DNA of 64,000 nt, taken from the NCBI GenBank assembly GCA_963711315.1, contig CAVQDQ010000002.1, positions 124,001 to 188,000 of the forward strand, in the 5' to 3' direction. Each line of letters opens with the position of its first letter. Position 1 is the stretch's first letter. This document shows, one piece after another, positions 46,245 to 56,069 of the stretch. Below the pieces are notes generated by a model that saw only the letters and a list, made by a program, of their open reading frames with translations, was not told the origin of the DNA and did no database searches. Made by a program: the position numbers and the translations under genes. The DNA is from PALSA-612 sp963711315 (lineage in GTDB: Bacteria > Actinomycetota > Thermoleophilia > Gaiellales > Gaiellaceae).

Positions 46245-47299
46245 ACCTCGAGCTTAGCCAGCACGCGCCGGATCACATCGTCAGTGAATTCGGTCGTAGA
46301 CGCATGGCCGCCGAGGTCGGCCGTGCGCGTGCCGTCGGCGACGGACTCGAGGCTTGCCTCGCGGATCGCCCGCCCCGCTTCCGCGGCGTCTTCGCCTGCG
46401 AACGCGAGCAGCGCCGACGTGGCGAGGATCATCGCCAGCGGATTCGCGACGTTCTTGCCGAAGAGGCTCGGCGCCGTGCCGTGAGCAGCTTCCGCCAGCA
46501 CCACGTCTGGCACGTAGTCGTCCCCGAACGCCACGACGAGCGACTCGGAGCCGGCGATCGAGCCGAACAACGGCAAGACGAGGTCGGACAAGATGTCGCC
46601 GTCGCGGTTGAGCGCGGGGATCACCATGGGGTCACCGCTAGCCGACAGGAGCAACGCGAACGTCGCGTCGATCAGCTGTGGGTTGTAGGGGACGTCAGGG
46701 TGCCTCTCTGCCGCCTCGTCCATCTCTTCCTTCAGCATTCCCTCGTAGATCGGGCTGACGGTGTACTTCGGACCACCGAAGACCTTGGCGCCGGTGCGTT
46801 CCGCCAGCCGGAACGAGAACTCGGCGACGGCATGGCACACACGTCGCTCGATTCGCTCGGTGCGCAGCGCGACCTCATTGTCGCCCTCGCCCTCACGCCA
46901 CTCCTGTGCACCGTAGGCGTCTCCGACTGCCATGCGCACGACCGAGATCGGAGCGTGGACGCCTCCCAGGGGTGCGACGCCGGGAATACGCCTGCCTGTG
47001 CGGACGATCACCTGTCCGCCGATCTCCTCGCGCAGGATCTTGTTCGGCGAGCCGACATCGCCGGCGCCCTCGGGCGTGACCGTCGCGGCCTTCAGGCCGA
47101 GGCCCGCTTCGCGAACGGCCGCAGCCGCCTCGTGCACGACCGCGTTCTGCGTCGCGCGGCGGCGCTCGAGCGAAAGGTCGAAGCGGGGGAGTTCGAACTC
47201 GATGCCGATCACGTCCGGAGCGAGCACGCGCAAGGCCTCCTCGAGCAGCTCCTGCCCGGTCTCGTCCCCTTCCAGCACGATGACCGTCCGCGTTTCCAC
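46229..47299 (-). CDS. Isocitrate/3-isopropylmalate dehydrogenase family enzyme
   Basis: 356 residues of the decarboxylating beta-hydroxyacid dehydrogenase family: LEGDETGQELLEEA at the N-terminus, the SPNKILREEIGG substrate loop, a conserved Tyr in GGPKYTVSPIYEGML, NRDGDILSDLVLPLFGSIAGSES (metal Asp residues) and EAAHGTAPSLFGKNVANPLAMILA. The S-P-N-K loop and overall motifs favour an NADP-type isocitrate dehydrogenase-like enzyme over leuB, but this is not decisive. ATG 47299. Confidence 0.87.
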   Translation of the reverse strand: METRTVIVLEGDETGQELLEEALRVLAPDVIGIEFELPRFDLSLERRRATQNAVVHEAAAAVREAGLGLKAATVTPEGAGDVGSPNKILREEIGGQVIVRTGRRIPGVAPLGGVHAPISVVRMAVGDAYGAQEWREGEGDNEVALRTERIERRVCHAVAEFSFRLAERTGAKVFGGPKYTVSPIYEGMLKEEMDEAAERHPDVPYNPQLIDATFALLLSASGDPMVIPALNRDGDILSDLVLPLFGSIAGSESLVVAFGDDYVPDVVLAEAAHGTAPSLFGKNVANPLAMILATSALLAFAGEDAAEAGRAIREASLESVADGTRTADLGGHASTTEFTDDVIRRVLAKLEVWATL

Positions 47300-47407
47300 G
47301 GCGGCGGATTGTACGTGTTCGATCGTTGGCGAAATACCGCCCTCCGCTTTTCTTGCCGCTTATCGATTACTGTTTCCGAACCCAGTCCACTAACCAAGGA
47401 GATTTCC

Positions 47408-47602
47408 GTGGCCCGAAAGACGATTCTCGTTTGCGACATGTGCGGCGCCGAAGTGGAGGAGCAGAAAGGCGCCACAATGCGAATCACGTACACGGACGCG
47501 AGACGAGGCTCCAGGCAGGCTGATCTTTGCGACAGCTGCGCCGGCAAGCAGCCGGGCCGCACCGTCGCCCGCCGCGGCCGCCGACCCAAGGCTGCGGCTT
47601 AA
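47408..47602 (+). CDS. Small zinc-ribbon protein with AT-hook-like tail
   Basis: 64 residues. CDMCG and CDSCAGK form a four-Cys zinc ribbon about 33 residues apart, and the C-terminus ends RRGRRPKAAA, close to an AT-hook (RGRP). It is probably a nucleic-acid-binding protein, reminiscent of short Lsr2-like partners. The GTG at 47408 has an ideal ribosome site (AAGGAG). Function inferred only from motifs. Confidence 0.65.
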   Translation: MARKTILVCDMCGAEVEEQKGATMRITYTDARRGSRQADLCDSCAGKQPGRTVARRGRRPKAAA

Positions 47603-47650
47603 GAGGCGCGCCTAAATAAGACGGCATGCGCCCGCTCTAGACTGGGTGGT

Positions 47651-50563
47651 GTGCCGCTGACACTGCTCGCGGGGCCCGCGAACGCCGGCAAGGTCGCTCT
47701 TCTCCTCGACCGCTATGCGGCGGACATCGCGCGGGATCCCGTGCTGCTCGTCCCCAACCGCCCTGAAGCGCAGCGCGTTGGGCGGGATCTCCTCGCCGGC
47801 GGCAAGACCGTCGTCGGCGGCTGGGTTGCGACGTTCGACGACCTCTTCGCGAGCCTCGCCCACGGCAACGGCGACCACCGGCCGGTGCTCACAGACGCGC
47901 AGCGAGCGCTGCTGCTGAGACGGCTCGCGCGGGACGCTTCCCGGTTCGCCGGCTTCGCCGAGACCCTGGGAGCAACGATCGCGGAGCTCGAGTCCGGGCT
48001 GGTGGAACCGGAGGATCTCGATGCAGATCTGGCCGAGCTGCTGCGTATCTACCGGGCCGAGCTCGACCGGCTGGGGCGCTGGGACCACGATCGCGAGCGG
48101 CGTTACGCCGCCGAGCGGGTGGCGAACGAGTTTGAGGCGTGGGACGGGAGGCCGGTTTATGCCTACGGGTTCGAGGATCTGACCGCCACGCAATGGGCGC
48201 TCGTCGAAGCGCTGTCGGGACGCGCTGACGTCACCGTCTCGTTGCCGTACGAGCCGGGGCGGCTGGCGTTCTCGGTCCTGGAGCGAACAGCCGCGACGCT
48301 CTCTCGGCAGGCGGCCGGAAATATCGAAGAGCTTCCGGCCGCCTCTCACAGCTTTGCGCGACCGGCCATCGCGCACGTCGAGCGCTGGCTGTTCGTGGAG
48401 GCTCCCTCCGAGCCGCCGCCTCTCGAGGGGGCGGTGCGTTTCCTCGAAGGGGCGGGATCGCGGGGAGCGCTCGAGCTCGTCGGTGACGAGATCCTCGAGC
48501 TCGTCCGCGGCGGGACTGATCCTGCAGCTATCGCGATCGTCGCGCCGTCGCTCGAGCGCTGGCGCGCACCACTGGAGACGACGTTCGGCGGGCTCGGCAT
48601 CCCGTATGCCATAGAGGGACGGCTTCGGCTGGGCCAGACATCGTTCGGCAGCGCGCTGCTCTCGCTTCTTCGCTTCGCCTGGCTCGGCGGCGGCCGGCAT
48701 GACCTCTACGCATTCATGCGGTCGCCGTACTCCGGTCTGCGCCGTGACCATGTCGACTTCCTCGAGGGGCGGCTGCGCGGGCGAGCCATTCGTACGCCCG
48801 AGCGCGTGGAGCAGGAGACGCTGAAGCTGCGCGGCCAGCCGTTGCCGTTCCTCGACGCGCTTCGCGCCGGTGGGTCGAACCACGAGGCAGCGAGCAAGCT
48901 CGCCGCCTCGATGCTGGCGGCCGCCCATGGGCTGGGCGGCCCTCCCGTGTCTGAGTCTGCTCGACTGGACTTGAGGACGTACGAGTCGACGGCACGCACA
49001 GTCGAGGAGCTCGAGGCCTGGCGTGAGCTCGACGGCCGGGTCGACGCCGAGGACGTCGTCTACGCGCTCGAGCGCGCCTACGTGAGCGGCGGCCAGGCGC
49101 AGCTGCCGGGACGGGTGGCCGTGCTCGACATGCTCCGGGCACGCACCCGGCACTACGAGATCGTCTTCGTGCTCGGCCTCGACGAGGGTGCTCTGCCGCG
49201 TCGGTCGGCTGCGGCAACGCTGCTCGACGACGACGCCCGGCGCGAGGTCGAAGAGCGCTCCCGACGCGCGCGCGTCGTGCGGCCGGATCCCGTGGCCGCC
49301 GATCGCTACCTGTTCTACACGGCGTGCACGCGGCCCACTCGCCGGCTTTATCTCGTACGGGAGGCAGTCACCGACGACGGGTCGCCGCGCGAGCCGAGTC
49401 CGTTCTGGGACGCCGTCCGCTCGCTCTTCGAGCCGGAGGACGTCTTGCGGTGGACGAGGCGACGCCCGCTCTCCGAGGCGACGTGGCCGGTCGAGAGGGC
49501 GCCGACGGAACGGGAGCGCTTGCGTGCCACTGCCGCATTGGCGACGACGGATGCGGAGGCCACGACCGCCCTTGCCCGGGCGAACGACTGGGATCGCCGC
49601 CTCGACCGGGCACTCTCGGCGTTCTCGAGACCGACGCGACTCACCCAGCCGGCCGTCGTTCGCCAGCTCGAAGCACGTGGAACGTTCGGCGTCACCGAGC
49701 TGGAGCTCTTCGCGGACTGCTCGTCGATGTGGTTCGTCGAGCGCGTCATAGACCCGCGGCCGATCGACGCGCGGGTCGACGCTCGGCTGCGCGGCCAGGT
49801 CGCCCACCAGGCCCTGTTCCGGCTCTTCTCGGGGCTGCCCAAGCGGATCGGCTTCGACCACGTGGAGGCGGAGCGGCTCGACGACACGCTCGAGTTCCTC
49901 GGTGAATGCGTCCGCGAGGCGGTAGCCGGCCAGACGAGCCGGCTGGAGCTGACCGACGTAGAGCGGCTCGAGCTGGAGCAGAGCCTGCTCCGCGACCTCG
50001 GCGAGTTCGTGCGCGCAGAGGCGCACTCGGTGGTGCCGCTTGTTCCACGCCGGTTCGAAGTGTCGTTCGGCAGCGAGCGGTCGGCACCGGAGCTCAAGGC
50101 AGGGCTCGATCTCGGCGGCTTCGCGGTGAGCGGCAAGATCGACCGCGTCGATCTCGATCCTCACTCGGCGCGGGGGATCGTCCAGGACTACAAGAGCGGC
50201 AAGGGTGCCCACTCGGCGGCGAAGATCGATTCCGAGCTCCGGCTACAGATCCCGCTCTACATGCTCGTGCTGCGAGACCTGCTCGGCGTTGAGCCCGTCG
50301 GCGGGCTCTACCGTGCGCTGGCCGGTGAGCGCAGCGCGCGGGGCGTGCTACGTGCGAGCGAGCGCGAACAGCTGCTGCCGGGCTTCTCTTCGCGCGATTA
50401 CCTCGACGACGAAGCGTTCTGGGCACTCGTCGACCAGGCCGTCGGCCGCACACAGGGGTTCGTGGGTCGCATCCGGCTGGGAGACGTGCTGCACGACCCC
50501 AAGGGCGGAGCGTGTCCTTCGTGGTGCGAGCGTGGGCCGATCTGCCGCGTGAGGCGCCCATGA
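47651..50563 (+). CDS. addB: AddB/RexB-like helicase-nuclease subunit with Fe-S nuclease domain
   Basis: 970 residues. Near the N-terminus GPANAGKVALLLDRY resembles the AddB phosphate-binding loop but lacks the Thr. Inactivated UvrD-like segments follow (LDEGALPRRS, LFYTACTRPTRRLYLVRE). The C-terminal PD-(D/E)XK nuclease has GKIDRVDLD and IVQDYKSGK with LQIPLYMLV. Cys residues in FADCSSMWF and CPSWCERGPIC fit the 4Fe-4S staple. The partner gene overlaps its stop (ATGA), and the pair would process double-strand breaks for RecA. GTG start. Confidence 0.9.
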   Translation: MPLTLLAGPANAGKVALLLDRYAADIARDPVLLVPNRPEAQRVGRDLLAGGKTVVGGWVATFDDLFASLAHGNGDHRPVLTDAQRALLLRRLARDASRFAGFAETLGATIAELESGLVEPEDLDADLAELLRIYRAELDRLGRWDHDRERRYAAERVANEFEAWDGRPVYAYGFEDLTATQWALVEALSGRADVTVSLPYEPGRLAFSVLERTAATLSRQAAGNIEELPAASHSFARPAIAHVERWLFVEAPSEPPPLEGAVRFLEGAGSRGALELVGDEILELVRGGTDPAAIAIVAPSLERWRAPLETTFGGLGIPYAIEGRLRLGQTSFGSALLSLLRFAWLGGGRHDLYAFMRSPYSGLRRDHVDFLEGRLRGRAIRTPERVEQETLKLRGQPLPFLDALRAGGSNHEAASKLAASMLAAAHGLGGPPVSESARLDLRTYESTARTVEELEAWRELDGRVDAEDVVYALERAYVSGGQAQLPGRVAVLDMLRARTRHYEIVFVLGLDEGALPRRSAAATLLDDDARREVEERSRRARVVRPDPVAADRYLFYTACTRPTRRLYLVREAVTDDGSPREPSPFWDAVRSLFEPEDVLRWTRRRPLSEATWPVERAPTERERLRATAALATTDAEATTALARANDWDRRLDRALSAFSRPTRLTQPAVVRQLEARGTFGVTELELFADCSSMWFVERVIDPRPIDARVDARLRGQVAHQALFRLFSGLPKRIGFDHVEAERLDDTLEFLGECVREAVAGQTSRLELTDVERLELEQSLLRDLGEFVRAEAHSVVPLVPRRFEVSFGSERSAPELKAGLDLGGFAVSGKIDRVDLDPHSARGIVQDYKSGKGAHSAAKIDSELRLQIPLYMLVLRDLLGVEPVGGLYRALAGERSARGVLRASEREQLLPGFSSRDYLDDEAFWALVDQAVGRTQGFVGRIRLGDVLHDPKGGACPSWCERGPICRVRRP

Positions 50564-53500
50564 GCACCGTGCTCGACCCCCAGGCACCCAACCCGGAGCA
50601 GGCCGCCGCCATCGACGCCGCAGGCACGGTGTTCGTTTCCGCCGGCGCCGGCACCGGCAAGACGACAGTCATCGTCGAGCGCTTCCTGCGCGCGGTCGAG
50701 CGTGGCGTCGACGTCAACTCGATCCTCGTGGTCACTTTCACCGAGCGGGCTTCGGGCGAGCTTCGCTCGCGCATCCGGGCGAGGCTTGTGGAGACGGGCC
50801 GCACCGAGCTTGCCCGCGAGCTCGACGGCGCCTGGATCTCGACGATTCACGGCTTCTGTCACCGCCTGCTGCGCTCCTATCCCACAGCGGCCGGTGTCGA
50901 CCCCAGGTTCCGCGTGCTCGACGAGAGCCAGGCGAGCGTGCTGCGGACCGAGTCTTTCGCGGCCGCTTTGGCGGAGTTCTGCCGTGGAGAGCACCCCGAC
51001 CGCGTGCGGCTGCTGGCGACGTACGGCGCAGACGGGCTGCGCAGGATGCTCGGAGGCGTCGCGGAGACGCTGCGGGCCGCGGGCAGACCCCTCGAGCTCG
51101 GGCTGGAGCAGGAGCCCGATCTCGGGATCGGCATCGCCCAGCTGCGGGCTGCCGCCGCGGCCACGCTCGCCGAGACCGAGGGTGACGACAAAGCGGACGA
51201 CGGACGAGCGCAGGTGGCTCGCGCGCTCGACCTGATCGATGGAACGCCGCCGGTGGACCTGCTGCTCGATCTCTCCGTCTTCGCGGTGAAGGGACGCGGC
51301 AAAGAGCGGTTCGCCGCTTACGAGGACGCGCGGCTCGCGCTCGAGCAGACGGCGCTGAACGTGGCAGCCGTTCGCGACCGCGACCTGCTGCAGGAGCTGC
51401 TCGAGCTCTTCGGGAGTGCGTACCAAGGCGCGAAGGACGCCGAGAGCGCGCTCGACTTCGAGGACCTCCAGTTGCGCGCCCGCGATCTCCTCTCGCGCGA
51501 TGAGGGCGTGCGCGGCCGCGAGCGCCTTCGCTTCCGCTCGATCATGGTCGACGAGTTCCAGGACACGAACCGGCTCCAGTGCGAGATCGTGGACCAGTTC
51601 GATCCGGAGGAGCTCTTCTTCGTAGGTGACGAGTTCCAGTCGATCTACCGCTTCCGGCACGCTGACGTCGAGGTCTTCAAGGAGCGGCGCGCCGGCTCCG
51701 AGGGCGTCCTTCCCCTGCGGGCGAACTACCGTTCACGACCCGAACTGCTCGACGTCGTCAACGAGCTGTTCGCGGCGGACTTCGGTGACGACTACGCCCC
51801 GCTCGTTGCCGCCGGGAGGTTCCCCGATCCGGCCAAGGGGCCTGCGGTCGAGTTGCTCGTCACCGACAAGCAGAGCTACAAGGACACGGGCGTCGGCTGG
51901 CGTCGCGGCGAGGCTCGCGCGCTCGCGCGGCGAGTTCGCGAGCTCTGCGACTCGGGCGAGGCGACCCCCGGTGAGGTCGTGTTCCTCTTCGCCGCGGGCA
52001 CCGACGCGGACGTATTCGAAGAGGAACTGCGCACGGCCGGGCTGCCGACGTACCGTGCCGCCGGGCGCGGCTACTTCGCCCAGCAGCAGGTGCTCGACGT
52101 GCTCGCGTATCTCCGTCTGCTGCACAACCGCTACGACGACGAGGCGCTGGCTGCCGTGCTTGCGTCCCCGCTCGTCGGCGTCTCCAACGACGCGCTGGTG
52201 CTGCTGCGGCGCGCGGCCGGCCGCCGACCACTGTTCACGGGCGTCGAGCGTGAACTGCCCGAGGGCTTGCCGGCGCGCGACGAGCAGCTCTTCAAGGCCT
52301 TCCGGCAGCGCTACGACCGACTCGTCGCGCTGTCCGCGACGGCCGGGCTCGAGTGGCTGACCGACCAGATCGTGTCGGAGCACGACTACGACCTCGCCGT
52401 CCTGGCGCGGCCCGACGGGCGGCGTCGTTACGCCAACCTCCGGAAAATGGGGCGGCTCGCGCGCTCGTTCGAGGACCTTCGCGGACGTGACGTGGAGGGC
52501 TTCGTCCGCTTCGTCAACGATCGGCAGTCGTCGGGTGCTCATGAGTCCGAGGCGTTCGCCGAGGAGGAAGCGGGCGATGCCGTTCGCCTGCTGACCATCC
52601 ACGCCGCAAAGGGGCTCGAGTTCCGCGTGGTGGTAGTGGCGGACGCGGGGCGAGACCGGCCGATGCGTGGCGGCGAGGAGATCATCTGCCGGCCGGACGG
52701 CCTCTTCGGATTCAAGGTGCTCAACCCGGCGACGGGCAAACGCCACGGCGCGTTCGACTACGAGGCCGTGCGGCAGGTCGAGCAGGAGGCAGAGGAGGCC
52801 GAGCGTCTCCGGCTCTACTACGTTGCGATGACCCGGGCGGTCGACCGGCTGCTCATCTCGGGCTCCATCGATCCGGCACGGGCGCAGGAGGCGCGAACGC
52901 CAATGGGGTGGGTCCTCGACCGGCTCGGCTCGGTGGCGATCGACGACGTGAGTGACGAGCCTGTTGTCGTCGAGCACGGCCGGGCACGCCTCATGCTCCG
53001 AGTCGACCGCTATCGACCGGAGCCAGAGACGGCTCCTGTCGAGCCGGCGGCTCCGGTGGAGGAACAGCTCTCGCTCTTCACCGTCCTGGAGGAGTCGCCA
53101 ACCGCGCCGGCCGTGGAGCTGCCGCCCCTGGAGCCGCTCGAGACGCCGGCGATCTTCGAGCCGCGCCGTCTTTCTTACAGTGCACTGGCGACGTTCGAGC
53201 AGTGCTCGGCGAAGTTCTACGCCCGCTATGTGGCCGGCATGCGCGAGCGCCGTGCCGAGCCCGTGCTCGGCGCGATCGGCGTTGGCTCGGCGGTGCACGA
53301 GCTGCTCGAGAGCATCGACCTGGCGGCGCCCTCCGTCCCCGAGGACCTGGCTGCGCTGCAGCCGGCCGCGACCGAGGAAGACCTCGCGCGGATCGAAGGC
53401 TTCCTAACTGCGTACCGCGAATCGAAGCTCGCCGCGCGGCTGTCCACGCTCGAGGGAGCGCGGAGGGAGCAGTCCTTCTCGTTCGAGCACGACGGCGTGG

Positions 53501-53889
53501 TGCTGCACGGCTTCATCGATGTGCTCCACCTCGGCGAACGTGCGCTCGTCGTCGACTTCAAGACGAATGCGCTCGAGGGCGAGGCGGCGGAGCAAGTGGT
53601 GGAGGAGGACTACCGGCTACAGCGGCTGGTCTATGCCCTTGCGTGCCTTCGGGCGGGCGCGAGCGAGGTCGAGGTCGTCTACCAGTTCCTCGAGCAGCCA
53701 GATGCACCCGTGGTCACGGTGTTCACGACCGCCGACGCACCGCGGCTGGAGGAGGAGCTGTCCGCGGCGATCGCACGCATCCGCTCGGGGACGTTTGTAC
53801 CGACTCCGAGCGAGTGGGCGTGCTCGGACTGCCCCGCGCTCGACGTCGTCTGCGCGGGCACTCGCTTGCGAACGGCAGTTGGCGCGTAG
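50560..53889 (+). CDS. addA: AddA-like UvrD-family helicase/nuclease
   Basis: 1109 residues. SF1 motifs: SAGAGTGKTTVIVERF (I), VTFTERASGELRSRI (Ia), IMVDEFQDTNRLQ (II), GDEFQSIYRFRHAD (III), LRANYRSRPE (IV), VRLLTIHAAKGLEF (V) and YYVAMTRAVDRLL (VI). The C-terminal nuclease has HGFIDVLHL and ALVVDFKTNALEG followed by YRLQRLVYALA. So both subunits of this AddAB-type complex carry a nuclease domain. The ATG at 50560 overlaps the addB-like stop. Confidence 0.94.
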   Translation: MSTVLDPQAPNPEQAAAIDAAGTVFVSAGAGTGKTTVIVERFLRAVERGVDVNSILVVTFTERASGELRSRIRARLVETGRTELARELDGAWISTIHGFCHRLLRSYPTAAGVDPRFRVLDESQASVLRTESFAAALAEFCRGEHPDRVRLLATYGADGLRRMLGGVAETLRAAGRPLELGLEQEPDLGIGIAQLRAAAAATLAETEGDDKADDGRAQVARALDLIDGTPPVDLLLDLSVFAVKGRGKERFAAYEDARLALEQTALNVAAVRDRDLLQELLELFGSAYQGAKDAESALDFEDLQLRARDLLSRDEGVRGRERLRFRSIMVDEFQDTNRLQCEIVDQFDPEELFFVGDEFQSIYRFRHADVEVFKERRAGSEGVLPLRANYRSRPELLDVVNELFAADFGDDYAPLVAAGRFPDPAKGPAVELLVTDKQSYKDTGVGWRRGEARALARRVRELCDSGEATPGEVVFLFAAGTDADVFEEELRTAGLPTYRAAGRGYFAQQQVLDVLAYLRLLHNRYDDEALAAVLASPLVGVSNDALVLLRRAAGRRPLFTGVERELPEGLPARDEQLFKAFRQRYDRLVALSATAGLEWLTDQIVSEHDYDLAVLARPDGRRRYANLRKMGRLARSFEDLRGRDVEGFVRFVNDRQSSGAHESEAFAEEEAGDAVRLLTIHAAKGLEFRVVVVADAGRDRPMRGGEEIICRPDGLFGFKVLNPATGKRHGAFDYEAVRQVEQEAEEAERLRLYYVAMTRAVDRLLISGSIDPARAQEARTPMGWVLDRLGSVAIDDVSDEPVVVEHGRARLMLRVDRYRPEPETAPVEPAAPVEEQLSLFTVLEESPTAPAVELPPLEPLETPAIFEPRRLSYSALATFEQCSAKFYARYVAGMRERRAEPVLGAIGVGSAVHELLESIDLAAPSVPEDLAALQPAATEEDLARIEGFLTAYRESKLAARLSTLEGARREQSFSFEHDGVVLHGFIDVLHLGERALVVDFKTNALEGEAAEQVVEEDYRLQRLVYALACLRAGASEVEVVYQFLEQPDAPVVTVFTTADAPRLEEELSAAIARIRSGTFVPTPSEWACSDCPALDVVCAGTRLRTAVGA

Positions 53890-53914
53890 CTTCGTCTCGG
53901 AAGCTCGGCGACGC

Positions 53915-54589
53915 GTGGGGCCCAAGCGGGAACGCGTCGGCACGGTCATTGCGCGACTGCGGGAAGCGCATCCGGACGCTGCGATCGCGCTGCGATCGGG
54001 CACCGACCTGGAGCTGCTCGTGGCCGTGATGCTGTCCGCCCAGACGACCGACGTCAACGTCAACCGCGTTACACCGACGCTCTTCGAGAAGTACCGGACG
54101 CCGCAGGACTACCTCGCAGTCCCCGAAGAGGAGCTCCAGCGCGACATCTACCCGACGGGCTTCTTTCGCCAGAAGGCGCGGGCGATCAGGGGCACGATGC
54201 GGATGTTGATCGAGGAGTTCGACGGACAGGTGCCTCGGACCGTGGAGGAGCTGGTCCGGTTGCCGGGTGTCGCGCGGAAGACAGCCAACGTCGTCGCGGC
54301 GGAGCTCGGCAATCCACAGGGCGTGGTCGTCGACACGCACGTCCGGCGTCTCTCCCAGCGGCTCGGCTTCACGCGGCAGCACGATCCCGTGAAGATCGAG
54401 CGCGATCTGATGCGACTCGTGCCGCGAAGCGACTGGGGGATCTTCCCGCACCTCCTGATCTGGCACGGCCGTCGAGTCTGTGTGGCGCGGATTCCCCGTT
54501 GCGAGGAGTGCGTGCTGACGGATCTCTGCCCGTCGGCCCGCGTTCAACTGGGAGTGAGCGCCACGAGCAAGCCGCCGTCTTCGTCGTAG
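53915..54589 (+). CDS. nth: Endonuclease III
   Basis: About 224 residues. A base-excision DNA glycosylase/AP lyase for oxidised pyrimidines. Helix-hairpin-helix LVRLPGVARKTANVV with the catalytic Lys, the Asp in VVVDTHVRRLSQRLG, and a 4Fe-4S motif C-x6-C-x2-C-x5-C at the C-terminus (CVARIPRCEECVLTDLC). GTG 53915 or TTG 53879, which overlaps addA, could start it. Its last 46 bases overlap the convergent PAS gene. Confidence 0.94.
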   Translation: MGPKRERVGTVIARLREAHPDAAIALRSGTDLELLVAVMLSAQTTDVNVNRVTPTLFEKYRTPQDYLAVPEEELQRDIYPTGFFRQKARAIRGTMRMLIEEFDGQVPRTVEELVRLPGVARKTANVVAAELGNPQGVVVDTHVRRLSQRLGFTRQHDPVKIERDLMRLVPRSDWGIFPHLLIWHGRRVCVARIPRCEECVLTDLCPSARVQLGVSATSKPPSSS

Positions 54590-54996
54590 GCGGGGAAGAG
54601 GTCGACGGTGACCTGCTTCTGGCTGCCCGAAGCCGTGCGCAGCGCCAGTTTCTGATCGAGCTGTCTCACACCCCACTCGAGCGCCGTTGCGATCGGGCTC
54701 GCGCCGGAGCCGGGCTCGCCGTCCAGTGCAAGCGCCTCCTGGACGTCATGACCCATGAGGTCGCGCTCGGTGTAGCCGGTCAATTCGAAGACCCCGCGGC
54801 CCACCGCGAGGATGCGCCCGGAGCGGTCGCAGACGACGAAGCCGGTCGTCGGGGCGGGGTAGTAATCGTCCATCAGCTCGAACAGGAATCCGAACCCGCA
54901 GCGGCTGCACCCGACCGCCGTCGCGTCGGTCAGGCTCGTTCGCCTGTCGTGGTCGATCGACCGCTCCTTGCAGTTTGGGCAGATGAAGTAGGGCAC
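54544..54996 (-). CDS. Zinc-ribbon plus PAS-domain sensor protein
   Basis: 150 residues. The N-terminus has two Cys pairs (CPNCKERS and CSRCGFG) forming a zinc ribbon. Residues 45-150 form a PAS fold (GFVVCDRSGRILAVGRGVFELTGYTERDLMGHDVQEAL). No output domain is attached, so it may act through partners. It converges on and overlaps nth. Functionally unassigned. Confidence 0.8.
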   Translation of the reverse strand: MPYFICPNCKERSIDHDRRTSLTDATAVGCSRCGFGFLFELMDDYYPAPTTGFVVCDRSGRILAVGRGVFELTGYTERDLMGHDVQEALALDGEPGSGASPIATALEWGVRQLDQKLALRTASGSQKQVTVDLFPAYDEDGGLLVALTPS

Positions 54997-55042
54997 GGCC
55001 GGTCAGATTAGCGGCGGCCTATCTGCCCAGGCGTGCCGACAG

Positions 55043-56017
55043 CTAGGTACTCGCGCGCTCGGCGACGGCTGAGCGCGCATGGGCCTGTTCGGTCAGGAAG
55101 CGCTCTGCGTCGAGTGCAGCCATACAACCTGAGCCCGCTGCGGTAACCGCTTGCCGGTAGACGTGGTCTTGCACGTCGCCGGCGGCGAAGACGCCGGGGA
55201 TGTTCGTCTCGGTCGAGCCCGGCTTGGCGACGAGGTACCCGGCCTCGTCGTGGTCGAGCCAGTCGAGGAACAGCGCCGTCGAGGGGTCGTGACCGATGGC
55301 GACGAACACGCCGTCGGCGGGTAGCTCGAGAATCTCGCCCGTGTCAACGTGACGCAGTGCGACGCCCGTCACCTTGCCGACCTCCTCGCCCAGCACGGTG
55401 TCCACGACGTAGGGCGTGAGGATCTCGATCCTCTCGTTCTCGTGCGCGCGGTCGAGCATGATCGGCGATGCACGGAACTCGTCGCGGCGGTGCACGACGG
55501 TCACCTTCGTCGCGAACTTCGTCAGGAATGTTGCCTCCTCCATGGCCGAGTCGCCGCCGCCGACGACGATGACGTTCCGGTCGCGGAAGAACGCGGCGTC
55601 GCATACGGCGCAGTACGAGACTCCGCGCCCCTGCAGGGCGAGCTCGGTCTCGATGCCGAGCTGGCGCGCGTTGGCGCCCGTAGCGGCGATGACCGTCTCG
55701 GAGCGGTACTCGTCGTCGCCGGCGAAGACACGAAACGGCTGCTCGGAGAGGTCGACGCGCGTCACATCGTCCGTCAAGAACTCCGCGCCGAAGCGCTCGG
55801 CCTGCCGACGGAACTCTTGCATCATCGTCGGGCCTAGCACCCCTTCGGGATACCCCGGATAGTTCTCCACGTCGCTCGTGATCATCAGCTGGCCGCCCCA
55901 CTGGACGCCTTCGATCACGAGCGGATTCAGGTTTGCGCGCGCTGCATAGAGCGCGGCCGTGTAGCCGGCGGGGCCGCCTCCGATGATGATCAGCTCGCGA
56001 ACGTCTTCTGCAGTCAT
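55043..56017 (-). CDS. trxB: Thioredoxin reductase
   Basis: 324 residues. FAD site IIGGGPAGYTAALYAAR, redox-active CAVC in YCAVCDAAFF (most homologs have CATC), NADPH site VVGGGDSAMEEATFL with HRRDEFRAS, and GVFAAGDVQD at the C-terminus. ATG at 56017. No thioredoxin gene is adjacent. Confidence 0.95.
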   Translation of the reverse strand: MTAEDVRELIIIGGGPAGYTAALYAARANLNPLVIEGVQWGGQLMITSDVENYPGYPEGVLGPTMMQEFRRQAERFGAEFLTDDVTRVDLSEQPFRVFAGDDEYRSETVIAATGANARQLGIETELALQGRGVSYCAVCDAAFFRDRNVIVVGGGDSAMEEATFLTKFATKVTVVHRRDEFRASPIMLDRAHENERIEILTPYVVDTVLGEEVGKVTGVALRHVDTGEILELPADGVFVAIGHDPSTALFLDWLDHDEAGYLVAKPGSTETNIPGVFAAGDVQDHVYRQAVTAAGSGCMAALDAERFLTEQAHARSAVAERAST

Positions 56018-56069
56018 CTCTACTCCACTGTAAAGGGCGGGGCGGCGCGCCCCGCTACGGGAGTAAACG

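Noticed and set aside
47612..50212. 866-residue minus-strand frame opposite the addB-like gene
   Set aside because: Arg/Pro/Leu-rich shadow of a G+C-rich gene with no recognisable motif; the plus-strand frame has clear nuclease motifs.
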